Origin: Deltaproteobacteria bacterium
GTDB taxonomy: Bacteria > Myxococcota > B64-G9
Direction: 5' to 3'
Assembly: GCA_019307065.1 (NCBI GenBank)
Contig: JAFDKH010000001.1
Span: 1 to 64,000, forward strand
DNA length: 64,000 bases
Part shown: positions 1 to 7,856 of the stretch, piece by piece
Position numbering within the stretch: the first letter of the stretch is position 1
Layout of the letters: every line of letters begins with the position of its first letter
Made by a program: the position numbers and the translations under genes
The notes under the pieces: model-generated
What the model was told of the DNA's origin: nothing
Seen by the model: the letters and a program-made list of their open reading frames with translations, nothing else
The model's database searches: none

Positions 1-1
1 T

Positions 2-787
2 GCCTTGTTCGAAATTGCTCTGTGTGTGGCCTTGTACCTGTCGACTCTGTTTGTCGAATTTACCCCGGCGGCCTTTGAATGGCTCGGCTGGAAACGCTGG
101 CGCAAGCTTGTCGGAACGATGACAGTCACCTTGACGATTTTCGGCCTGCTCTTGTCGACCCTGCACCAGTCGACCCTGGGGGCAATGTTCGCGGTCACGC
201 CCACAAAACTGCACCCCTTGTGGTACAGCTCATACATACCAATACACTTTTTCGTCTCGGCGGTGGCGGCCGGAATTTCAATGGTGATTTTCGAGGGCTT
301 TCTCTCGCACAAGGCCTTCCACGACCAGGTTGAAATCAGCACCGAGAAATTCGACAATTTGACCATCGGATTGGCCAAAGCCGGCGCAATCGTTCTGGCG
401 CTCTACTTTGTAATAAAGGTAATGGCTATTGCGCTGGAACAAAAATGGCATTATCTGGCTACCCCATACGGAACACTTTACCTGGTAGAGCTTCTGGGCT
501 TTGTTGCCTTGCCTTGTTACTTGTTCTTAATCGGCTACCGGGAAAGAAGAACCGGCTTAATCAGAGTTTCGGCATTGCTTACCGTAATTGGAATCATTTT
601 TAATCGCCTAAACGTTTCGATCTTCGCCTTCAATTGGCAGCTGCCGGCAGAACAGCGCTACACTCCTCACTGGATGGAAATCTGGGTAACCCTGGCCATT
701 GTAACCGCCGGAGTAGTCGCTTTTCGCTGGATTGTAAAACGCATGCCCATTCTGTACGAACACCCCGAATGGCGCGGCATGCACTAG
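2..787 (+). CDS. NrfD/HmcC/HybB-type polytopic quinone-interacting membrane subunit (5' truncated by window edge)
   Basis: Open reading frame continues to the window start; hydrophobic helices and motifs such as LHPLWYSSYIPIHFFVSAVAAGISMVIFE typical of NrfD-family proteins; followed by an HmcD-like small protein. Confidence 0.8.
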   Translation, partial: ALFEIALCVALYLSTLFVEFTPAAFEWLGWKRWRKLVGTMTVTLTIFGLLLSTLHQSTLGAMFAVTPTKLHPLWYSSYIPIHFFVSAVAAGISMVIFEGFLSHKAFHDQVEISTEKFDNLTIGLAKAGAIVLALYFVIKVMAIALEQKWHYLATPYGTLYLVELLGFVALPCYLFLIGYRERRTGLIRVSALLTVIGIIFNRLNVSIFAFNWQLPAEQRYTPHWMEIWVTLAIVTAGVVAFRWIVKRMPILYEHPEWRGMH

Positions 788-801
788 GTCAGGAGGAAGC
801 C

Positions 802-921
802 ATGCATACCTTTCAAGAATTTCTGACATCGACCAAAGGTCTTTGCTACATCCTGGCGGCTGTTTTCATGGTCGGCTTCATTCCCTTTTTCCTTTTCTTG
901 ACCGACAGAGAAAAGAAATAA
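802..921 (+). CDS. Small single-TM protein, HmcD-like subunit of an Hmc-type complex
   Basis: 39 aa MHTFQEFLTSTKGLCYILAAVFMVGFIPFFLFLTDREKK; RBS aggagg just upstream of ATG at 802; position directly after the NrfD-like gene. Confidence 0.6.
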   Translation: MHTFQEFLTSTKGLCYILAAVFMVGFIPFFLFLTDREKK

Positions 922-946
922 CGGCCTAGCGGGCGCCCCGGTTCAA

Positions 947-1825
947 ATGAAAACATTTCTCGATTGTCTACCTTGTTTTCTCAAGCAAACCTTGCAGGCT
1001 TGCCGCATGATAACTTCTGACTTGGCGGTTCACCAGCGAGTTATGAAAAGGGTGCTTCGCAAGACTAGCGAGTGGTCGTTTGATCGCACACCTCCGGAAA
1101 TGGGTCAGGAGATTCACCGGATTATCAGACAAGAAACGGGTGATCCAGACCCGTATCTGGAGATCAAGAAACACTCAAATAGATTTGCGCTGGCTTTACT
1201 TCCGGGATTGAGAAAAAGAATTGAAGATGACAAGGACGCCTTTGCAACATCCGTCCGGATAGCGATCGCCGGCAATATCATGGATTTCGCTATTTCAAGC
1301 GAGCTGAGCGAGTCTGACGTTATTGATACAATTGAGGAGACGATTAATTGCCATCTGGCAAAAGACAACATCGACGAGCTGCGATCCGCAGTCAGGGCGG
1401 CCGGGACCATTCTTTATATCGCCGACAATGCCGGTGAAATTGCCCTTGACCGCTTGCTGCTCGAGCAACTTCCAATTGACAAAGTCATCTTGAGTGTCCG
1501 CGGTTCTCCGGTCATTAATGACGCCACGCTCGAGGATGCCGAAGCCGTCGGAATCACCGAACTTGTCTCCGTCATAGACAATGGCACAGATGTGCCCGGG
1601 ACGATTTTGAAAAAATGCTCGGCAAGTTTCCAGGAACATTTTCTAAGGGCTGATGTAGTCATCGCAAAGGGACAGGGTAACTACGAAACCTTGTCGGCCC
1701 AGAGCCGCGAGATCTTTTTCCTGCTCAGGGCCAAATGCCCGATCATTGCCCGAGATATTGGCTGTCAAGTGGGGGACAGCATTGCTTTTTGCAGTACGCT
1801 TGATCGGGCCGGCCCCCGGGCTTAG
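947..1825 (+). CDS. DUF89/ARMT1-like domain protein
   Basis: DCLPCF N-terminus, GNIMDF, YIADNAGEIALDRLLLE, KGQGNYETL motifs characteristic of the DUF89 family. Confidence 0.8.
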   Translation: MKTFLDCLPCFLKQTLQACRMITSDLAVHQRVMKRVLRKTSEWSFDRTPPEMGQEIHRIIRQETGDPDPYLEIKKHSNRFALALLPGLRKRIEDDKDAFATSVRIAIAGNIMDFAISSELSESDVIDTIEETINCHLAKDNIDELRSAVRAAGTILYIADNAGEIALDRLLLEQLPIDKVILSVRGSPVINDATLEDAEAVGITELVSVIDNGTDVPGTILKKCSASFQEHFLRADVVIAKGQGNYETLSAQSREIFFLLRAKCPIIARDIGCQVGDSIAFCSTLDRAGPRA

Positions 1826-1845
1826 ATCCGATAAATTCTATCCAA

Positions 1846-2229
1846 TCAAGAAGTCAGCTTCTTGACCAACTCGAGTAACTTTGTCTGGTCGATAGGTTTC
1901 TGAATATACCCATCCGGAGCGGACACCTGTTTCCGGCTGGAAATGAATTTCTCAAAAGTAGAGTCTACTCCGGTGATCATGATGATCGGAACATGCTTGC
2001 GTTCGTCGCTCTCTTTCATGTCGCGATAGAGCCGAACTCCGCTTTTTTCCGGCATGGAAACATCAAGGGTGATCAAATCCGGCAGGCCCTGGGCCATTGC
2101 GTCCAACGCCTGTTGGCCATCATTGGCCGTCTTGACCAGGTAACCGTTATCCTCGAGCATGGCGGTTATGTATTCGCGAACATCAGGTTCGTCATCGACA
2201 ACCAGGATTGTTTTTTTTTCGTCGGCCAT
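1846..2229 (-). CDS. Stand-alone CheY-like response regulator
   Basis: ILVVDDEPDV, LDVSMP, IITG-type Thr and IQKPI Lys; start overlaps the stop of the upstream kinase gene. Confidence 0.9.
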   Translation of the reverse strand: MADEKKTILVVDDEPDVREYITAMLEDNGYLVKTANDGQQALDAMAQGLPDLITLDVSMPEKSGVRLYRDMKESDERKHVPIIMITGVDSTFEKFISSRKQVSAPDGYIQKPIDQTKLLELVKKLTS

Positions 2230-3668
2230 TAGACACTCCTCTTCGTTTTTTGCTGCTCTGTATTTGTTTCAGAACAACCTCTCGGTAACTGAATTTTAAA
2301 AATCGTCCCCTTATTTGGCTCGGATTCCAGGACTATGCTGCCTCGATGGGCTTTGGCAATCTTGTCGGCGATGAACAACCCCAGGCCGGTACCTTCCTGT
2401 CCCTTAGATGAGAAGAACAGACTAAAGGCCTTTTCTCTGGTTTCCCGATCCATGCCGATTCCATTGTCGCTGATTGCGATCTGAACCTGCTCGGGAGTAC
2501 TGCTGGCCTTGATAACAACCTGGTGTTCGGGTTTTTTCTTGTCGACCCGGCAGGCATCCACCGAGTTCTCCAACAAATTAATAAGCAATGAGCGCAGAGC
2601 GGCCGGGTCGGCTTCGAGTTCTAAAACTTCCAGCTCAACCTCGAAAGACACTTTTACATCCAGGTCGTCTGCCTTGGCCTTGATCACCGCCAGAACTTCT
2701 TCAATCAAGTTGTGGATAGAAATGATTTCGCTGTTGAGTTGTCTCTCCTTGGCATAATAGAGGATATTGAGGACCATGTTGCGAATTCGGTCAACGTTGC
2801 GCTGAACCATCTTCCAGCCTTTTCTGGTACGCTGCTCGTTGTTCTTGTCCAGCCCGGTGTTAACCAGATACATACCCCCATCCAGGCCGGTCAGCAGACC
2901 CTTGATCCCATGCGAAACGGAACTGATCAGCAATCCGATCGATTCCAGCTGAGACTGCAACTCGCGAATCGGGGTTATGTTGGTGCTCATCTCCATGACG
3001 TGCGCGATCTTCCCATCCGCGCCCAGTAAAGGCGCTGTATAGACCAAAACGTTTTGTTCGCCGCTCTTTGATGAGACTACTTCTTCGCTGCGGTGTACCT
3101 GGCCGTCATCGAAAGACCTTTGCACTGGACAGTCCAGGCACTCCTCATCGCGATGCTTGTATATCTCGAAGCATTTACACCCCAAATGACTCCCGAAATT
3201 CTCTCGAAAACTCCGGTTGGCTTCGACAATATTGAGATCTTTGTCCTGAATCGAGATGTAGCAAGGTACATCTTCGAACAGAAGCCGGTAGCGCTCCTGG
3301 CTCTCCTTGACTTGTTTAAGCAACAGTTTAATTTCGGTAATGTCGGTAGACATCTCCAGCACGGCCCGAATCTGGCCGTCTTCATCGCGAATCGGGGTTG
3401 TATAGGTAATCACGGAAACCTGGCGGCCGTCGAGGCAGGTGACTATTTCCTCGCTATGGTGACTTTGACCGTCGCGAAAAGTCTGATCGACTGGGCATAT
3501 TTCACACTTTTCCGAGCGTTGCTTGTAAACCTGATAGCAGTAACGATTCTCGTAATCTCCAAAATCGTCGCGGAAGCGCCGGTTAGCCTCGATGATGCGA
3601 AAATCTCTGTCCTGGACGCTGCAATAGCCCGGCAGCGCCTCAAAGAATCGCTGGTATGGGTGAGTCAT
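2229..3668 (-). CDS. Two-PAS-domain sensor histidine kinase with Cys-rich PAS motifs
   Basis: Two PAS repeats each with C-x10-C-x2-CP, SHGIKGLL H-box-like segment, HATPase motifs (LLENSVDAC, DNGIGMD, GTGLGLFI). Confidence 0.9.
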   Translation of the reverse strand: MTHPYQRFFEALPGYCSVQDRDFRIIEANRRFRDDFGDYENRYCYQVYKQRSEKCEICPVDQTFRDGQSHHSEEIVTCLDGRQVSVITYTTPIRDEDGQIRAVLEMSTDITEIKLLLKQVKESQERYRLLFEDVPCYISIQDKDLNIVEANRSFRENFGSHLGCKCFEIYKHRDEECLDCPVQRSFDDGQVHRSEEVVSSKSGEQNVLVYTAPLLGADGKIAHVMEMSTNITPIRELQSQLESIGLLISSVSHGIKGLLTGLDGGMYLVNTGLDKNNEQRTRKGWKMVQRNVDRIRNMVLNILYYAKERQLNSEIISIHNLIEEVLAVIKAKADDLDVKVSFEVELEVLELEADPAALRSLLINLLENSVDACRVDKKKPEHQVVIKASSTPEQVQIAISDNGIGMDRETREKAFSLFFSSKGQEGTGLGLFIADKIAKAHRGSIVLESEPNKGTIFKIQLPRGCSETNTEQQKTKRSV

Positions 3669-3705
3669 CCACTACCCCCTCGACTATTTCAAACGGAATA
3701 GGTAC

Positions 3706-5445
3706 CTATTCCTTGCCAAGTTCGAGAATCTTTCTGACGTTCAACAAAAGACCATCTTCATTGATCGGCTTGTCCAGATAGCCCTCGGGCCGCATGATAT
3801 CCTTGTCGTAGATCAATTTTCGCAGCTCCGGCCGGCCGGTGATGATACACACCTTTATACCTTTCAGATCAGAATTGGTTCGCATGGTTTCATAGACTTT
3901 GCCGCCATCTGTTCCCGGCATGGACAAATCGAGAGTCATCAGGTCGGGTTTTTCCTGGCGGGCCAACTCGATCCCGCGCTCGCCATCCGAAGCGGTCAGT
4001 ACTTTGGCTCCATTGTCTCCGAGCACGGCCGAGAGAAATTCAAGTACGTCGGGTTCGTCATCAACAACCAGAATCGTATAACCCTGCAAGCTGGGCGCTT
4101 CGGCAACAGCAGCGACTTGATCGACGGCCGGTTCTTCGGCCTTTTTCTCGATAACCAGCGCATCGGCCACGAGATTGACCAACTGGGTAACTTTCATATC
4201 CAGCTTGTAGTGCTTGATCAAATCGTTGAGACCGTCCTCGCAGTTGTGGCAAGAGGTCACTACAAAATCGGCCCCGGTTGCCTTGAGTTGTTCGGCCTTG
4301 ATCTTGGCTGATTTTAGACGACTGGGCGTATACTCGGACATCGACATGGCCCCGCCACCGCCGGTGCAACAGTAGTTTTCGGCCCGGTTCGGGTACATTT
4401 CCTTGAAGTCGGAAACCACCTCATTCAACAGTTCGCGCGGCTCTTCGAAAAGGCCGCAGCTGCGAGCGTTGTTGCACGAGTCATGAAATGTATACGATCC
4501 CAAGTTTTTTGATTTATCGACCTTGATACGCCCCTCTTTGATGTAGCGCTGCATGGTAATTACTGAGCTTTCCATCTCGAAATCGACATCATAGCCGGCC
4601 CAGTTGGGCCCCTCACAGCGCGTGGATCGATAGCCGTGGCCACACTCGGAAATAACCAACTTTTTACCATTCAATTCTTTGACTTTGTCATAGACCCGGC
4701 GGGCTACGGCTCCGCCAAGCTCATCGTCGCCCGAGAACAAGCCGAAGTTGGTCATGTCCCAACCTTCGGTAGGCATTGTGTAGTTCTCGCCGGCCGCCCA
4801 GAAAATCTTGGCCGCATTCGAGATCGTGCGCGGATCGTATTTCACTTCACGAGGATTTATCGTATAGACAACATCGGCGTTTTGCTTATCAATCGGAATG
4901 GCCGCAGCCGGATCGCCGACTTCGTCGACAAGCTCCTCGGACATCCACTCCAGGGTTTCGAGGTAATCTTCCTGGAGGACTCCCATCTGATTGCCGAGTT
5001 CCCACTGATCTTTTGAAACCGCGTATACGCCTTCGGGCATGATACCGACATGAACCAGCAGGCCGCGGGCCATGCGGTTGAAGGATGCAAAATCAACACC
5101 CATCGGACAATTGATTGAGCAGCGTCGGCAATTTGTACATTTTCCGAAAACGATATCTTTCAACTCCTCCAGATCTTCGTCGGTGTAGACACTGCCGGCC
5201 TTGACCCACCAGGGAAAGACCCGTCCGGTCCAGTCGTAGTGCCGCTTGAACAACTTGCGAATACGATCGGCCTTATAGGCCGGGGCAAAGGTCGGGTCGC
5301 CGGGATTGGCCAAAACATAGTGACAGGCGTCGGTGCACATCCCGCAGTGCACACACGCGGCCAGCGAGCCGACAAACTGGCGGTTGAGCTTCTGTCCCAT
5401 TCTCTCAATGACTTTCTGCGCTTTTTGCGATCTTTGCTTTGCCAT
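3706..5445 (-). CDS. HmcF/heterodisulfide-reductase-like Fe-S protein (two 4Fe-4S sites plus CCG domains) with a C-terminal receiver domain
   Basis: CVHCGMCTDACH and CTNCRRCSINCP clusters; CCG-type motifs FHDSCNNARSCG and YCCTGGGGAM; C-terminal ILVVDDEPDV...LDLSMPG...IITG...LDKPI receiver. Confidence 0.88.
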   Translation of the reverse strand: MAKQRSQKAQKVIERMGQKLNRQFVGSLAACVHCGMCTDACHYVLANPGDPTFAPAYKADRIRKLFKRHYDWTGRVFPWWVKAGSVYTDEDLEELKDIVFGKCTNCRRCSINCPMGVDFASFNRMARGLLVHVGIMPEGVYAVSKDQWELGNQMGVLQEDYLETLEWMSEELVDEVGDPAAAIPIDKQNADVVYTINPREVKYDPRTISNAAKIFWAAGENYTMPTEGWDMTNFGLFSGDDELGGAVARRVYDKVKELNGKKLVISECGHGYRSTRCEGPNWAGYDVDFEMESSVITMQRYIKEGRIKVDKSKNLGSYTFHDSCNNARSCGLFEEPRELLNEVVSDFKEMYPNRAENYCCTGGGGAMSMSEYTPSRLKSAKIKAEQLKATGADFVVTSCHNCEDGLNDLIKHYKLDMKVTQLVNLVADALVIEKKAEEPAVDQVAAVAEAPSLQGYTILVVDDEPDVLEFLSAVLGDNGAKVLTASDGERGIELARQEKPDLMTLDLSMPGTDGGKVYETMRTNSDLKGIKVCIITGRPELRKLIYDKDIMRPEGYLDKPINEDGLLLNVRKILELGKE

Positions 5446-5469
5446 AGCTGATCCCTTTCCTGGCTTGCC

Positions 5470-6144
5470 TTATTTACTCTTGCGTACCATCGGGTAAATG
5501 CCCCGATAACCCATTGACTTGCCGAACCAGTAGCGCGTGAATGGGTAATACAGGTAGTGCGAAATCTTTGAAAAAGGCACATAGATCAAAAAGAAGGCCG
5601 TCAAAATAAAATAGACCAGCATAATCGTTTCACCGTTTTCCAGGCTGTTGGGTACCGCCAGGAATGCAAAGAAAAACCATGAGGTCAGCAGAATCAGCGA
5701 AAAATAGTCGTCCGGCGAACTGATCTTGCGCATTATTGGTGAGGCAGCCCGGCGGACGATACGCATCAGGCCAACGAAACAGGCAGCCCCAATCGAGATT
5801 TGCAAACCGATTACGATGAACTGATAAGTAAGCAACTGCGGCAAATAGGGGATCACAAAAGACAAGCCGATGGCCGCCACGACCCCTAGATGAAAAATCA
5901 CGAATTGTAGATACAAGAAGAGTTTTTTACGCGTACTTTCCATGGCCCAGGGCATGGCCACATTGAGCCAGGAGTAGACAATCCCCTTGGCCCTGGTTGT
6001 GCCCGGCAGGCCGGTCTTGGGCTGCCGCTCTTTGCCGCCCTTGAAGCGAAAAAGCCAGATCAAACGGATTGTATAAACAATTGCCATAATACCCAGAGCT
6101 ACTTCTTGAAGGGTGTGCTCGGCAAAATGAAGGGTCTCACTCAT
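5470..6144 (-). CDS. HmcE/NarI-like cytochrome b membrane subunit
   Basis: ~224 aa with about 5 TM segments, located directly upstream of the HmcF-like gene; resembles nitrate reductase gamma/HmcE family. Confidence 0.75.
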   Translation of the reverse strand: MSETLHFAEHTLQEVALGIMAIVYTIRLIWLFRFKGGKERQPKTGLPGTTRAKGIVYSWLNVAMPWAMESTRKKLFLYLQFVIFHLGVVAAIGLSFVIPYLPQLLTYQFIVIGLQISIGAACFVGLMRIVRRAASPIMRKISSPDDYFSLILLTSWFFFAFLAVPNSLENGETIMLVYFILTAFFLIYVPFSKISHYLYYPFTRYWFGKSMGYRGIYPMVRKSK

Positions 6145-6161
6145 TTAGGGTGCCTCCGATC

Positions 6162-6692
6162 TCAAGTCAGAGCTTCCAGGCGGGCCTGGAAAGGCATCAT
6201 GTCCCGGGGATCCGGCAGACAGAAAAAAACTTCTTTTAGTTTTGTCTGCCCCTTGACGTGCTGGTTGACTACAGCCAAGGTGACTTTGGCACACATGTCC
6301 GGGGCAACCCCGTAAAAGCCGGAACCCATAGCCGGTAAAGCCAGTTTTTCAACGCCGTGTTTTTCGGCTGTTTCTAAGACATTTTGCGCAGTCGTACGTA
6401 ACTTGCCTTCGGTGTCATCCTCTTGAAAGACCGGACCAACAGCGTGGATTATGTTTTTAGCCTTGAGTTTGCCTGCCTCGCTAACTAGAACCTGACCAAC
6501 TTCGGGCTTATCGAGTTTATCGAGTGCCTCCTGGATTTTCGGCCCGCCGCGCACCGCGATAGCATTGCCAATGCCGGTCCCGAGTTGCAAATCCGGCCGG
6601 GCATAAAAAACGAAGGCATCCACATCGATCAGGGTGATGTCGTCGCGCACCAGGCTTATCTTCGTATGGTTCACGGTTTTTTCGGTTGTCAT
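6162..6692 (-). CDS. Macro domain (ADP-ribose binding/hydrolase-like) protein
   Basis: VDAFVFYA, GTGIGNAIAVRGG, HAVGPVF, ALPAMGSGFYG motifs; ATG at 6692 preceded by GGGAGGCG. Confidence 0.8.
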   Translation of the reverse strand: MTTEKTVNHTKISLVRDDITLIDVDAFVFYARPDLQLGTGIGNAIAVRGGPKIQEALDKLDKPEVGQVLVSEAGKLKAKNIIHAVGPVFQEDDTEGKLRTTAQNVLETAEKHGVEKLALPAMGSGFYGVAPDMCAKVTLAVVNQHVKGQTKLKEVFFCLPDPRDMMPFQARLEALT

Positions 6693-6718
6693 TCTTTCGC
6701 CTCCCGGGTCATGTTTGT

Positions 6719-7189
6719 TCAGCACTTGCCTTTCGGCCTGGCAATCTCACCATAAACTTCCTTTTCTGATTCAACGCGCGGCCAGTATTTGTCAGCCAGT
6801 TCGGCCAAGGAAAATTCTGATAATGCATTTGTGACTCGTTGGTTGATGCGTTCATACAGCCAGCGACACTCGCATTCGTCGGACAACATGCATAGCTCTG
6901 GTTGACCGACACACTCGACGACGTTAATCGGACCGATCGCGGCTTCGACAATCTGGTCGACCATGATTTGTGAAGCCGGCCTGGCCAGCATGTAACCACC
7001 GCCTTTCCCGCTGACTCCGACAATCAGCGAGGCATTTTTCAAGCTAATCGCCAGCTGTTCCATATAGCGCCGCGACATACTGGTCTCTTCAGCGATACTG
7101 CTCAGACTGACAACTTGGCTACCGTTGGTCTGTCTGACAATCGAGACCATCATTCTCAAGGCGTATCTGGCTCGTCTGGAAAGTTTCAT
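6719..7189 (-). CDS. Rrf2-family transcriptional regulator with Cys cluster
   Basis: MKLSRRARYALRMM start, wHTH, VGVSGKGGGYMLARP, and VECVGQPELCMLSDECECRW Cys motif. Confidence 0.9.
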   Translation of the reverse strand: MKLSRRARYALRMMVSIVRQTNGSQVVSLSSIAEETSMSRRYMEQLAISLKNASLIVGVSGKGGGYMLARPASQIMVDQIVEAAIGPINVVECVGQPELCMLSDECECRWLYERINQRVTNALSEFSLAELADKYWPRVESEKEVYGEIARPKGKC

Positions 7190-7223
7190 GTTTGTACAAT
7201 CATTTCCCTGAGTAGCATGTCGC

Positions 7224-7249
7224 TATACTCCTACTAAAACAATCGGAGT
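7224..7249. promoter_or_regulatory. Operator-like dyad, copy 1 (tatactcctactaaaacaatcggagt)
   Basis: 26 bp element with ACTCC...GGAGT half-sites, upstream of the Rrf2 gene starting at 7189. Confidence 0.6.
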
Positions 7250-7261
7250 CGGTGTAGTTCT

Positions 7262-7289
7262 TATATTCCTATTATATCAATCGGAGTAT
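7262..7289. promoter_or_regulatory. Operator-like dyad, copy 2 (tatattcctattatatcaatcggagtat)
   Basis: 22 of 26 positions identical to copy 1, offset 38 bp; ATAyTCC-AT...AT-GGAGTAT dyad resembling IscR type 1/Rrf2 sites. Confidence 0.6.
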
Positions 7290-7382
7290 GATGTAAAGAG
7301 AAAACTCAAGCAGCCTGTAACTGCTTGATAAATAACATCAACCAGGACGACTAATCAGGGTTCACTCGAGATTTTTATTAGA

Positions 7383-7808
7383 TTATTGCTGATTGTGGTC
7401 GTGTCGTTTATCCGCTAAATCCTGCAAGCTGTAGCCATACAACACATCTGTTATTCTGTCGTTAATGTCTTGATACAACCAGCGGCACTCGCATCCGGTA
7501 GACAACATGCAAAGATCCGGTTGGGACAGACACTCGACTATGTTGATCGGCCCGATAGCCGCCTCGACGATTTGTCCGACTTTGATATCGGCAGCCGGCC
7601 TGGCGAGCATATAGCCACCGGTCTTACCGCTTTTGCCGACAATCAAAGACACATTCTTTAGCGCAATCGCCAGCTGTTCCAGGTAGCGCCGAGACAAATC
7701 CGTCAATTTGGCCACCTGGGTCAGGCTAATTCTCTTTTTTTCTTTTGTCTGCCTTGCAATCGCAACCATCATTCTAAGCGCATATCTAGCTCGTCTGGAC
7801 AATTTCAT
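7383..7808 (-). CDS. Rrf2-family transcriptional regulator (paralog of 6719..7189)
   Basis: Near-identical N-terminus MKLSRRARYALRMMVAIARQT and VECLSQPDLCMLSTGCECRW Cys motif. Confidence 0.9.
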   Translation of the reverse strand: MKLSRRARYALRMMVAIARQTKEKKRISLTQVAKLTDLSRRYLEQLAIALKNVSLIVGKSGKTGGYMLARPAADIKVGQIVEAAIGPINIVECLSQPDLCMLSTGCECRWLYQDINDRITDVLYGYSLQDLADKRHDHNQQ

Positions 7809-7856
7809 TGCGGGAGTCTCTCGTTGTACAAGATGTGTATGGTTAGATAGCGAAGT

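Noticed and set aside
3093-3701. 202-aa + strand ORF
   Set aside because: Antisense to the histidine kinase.
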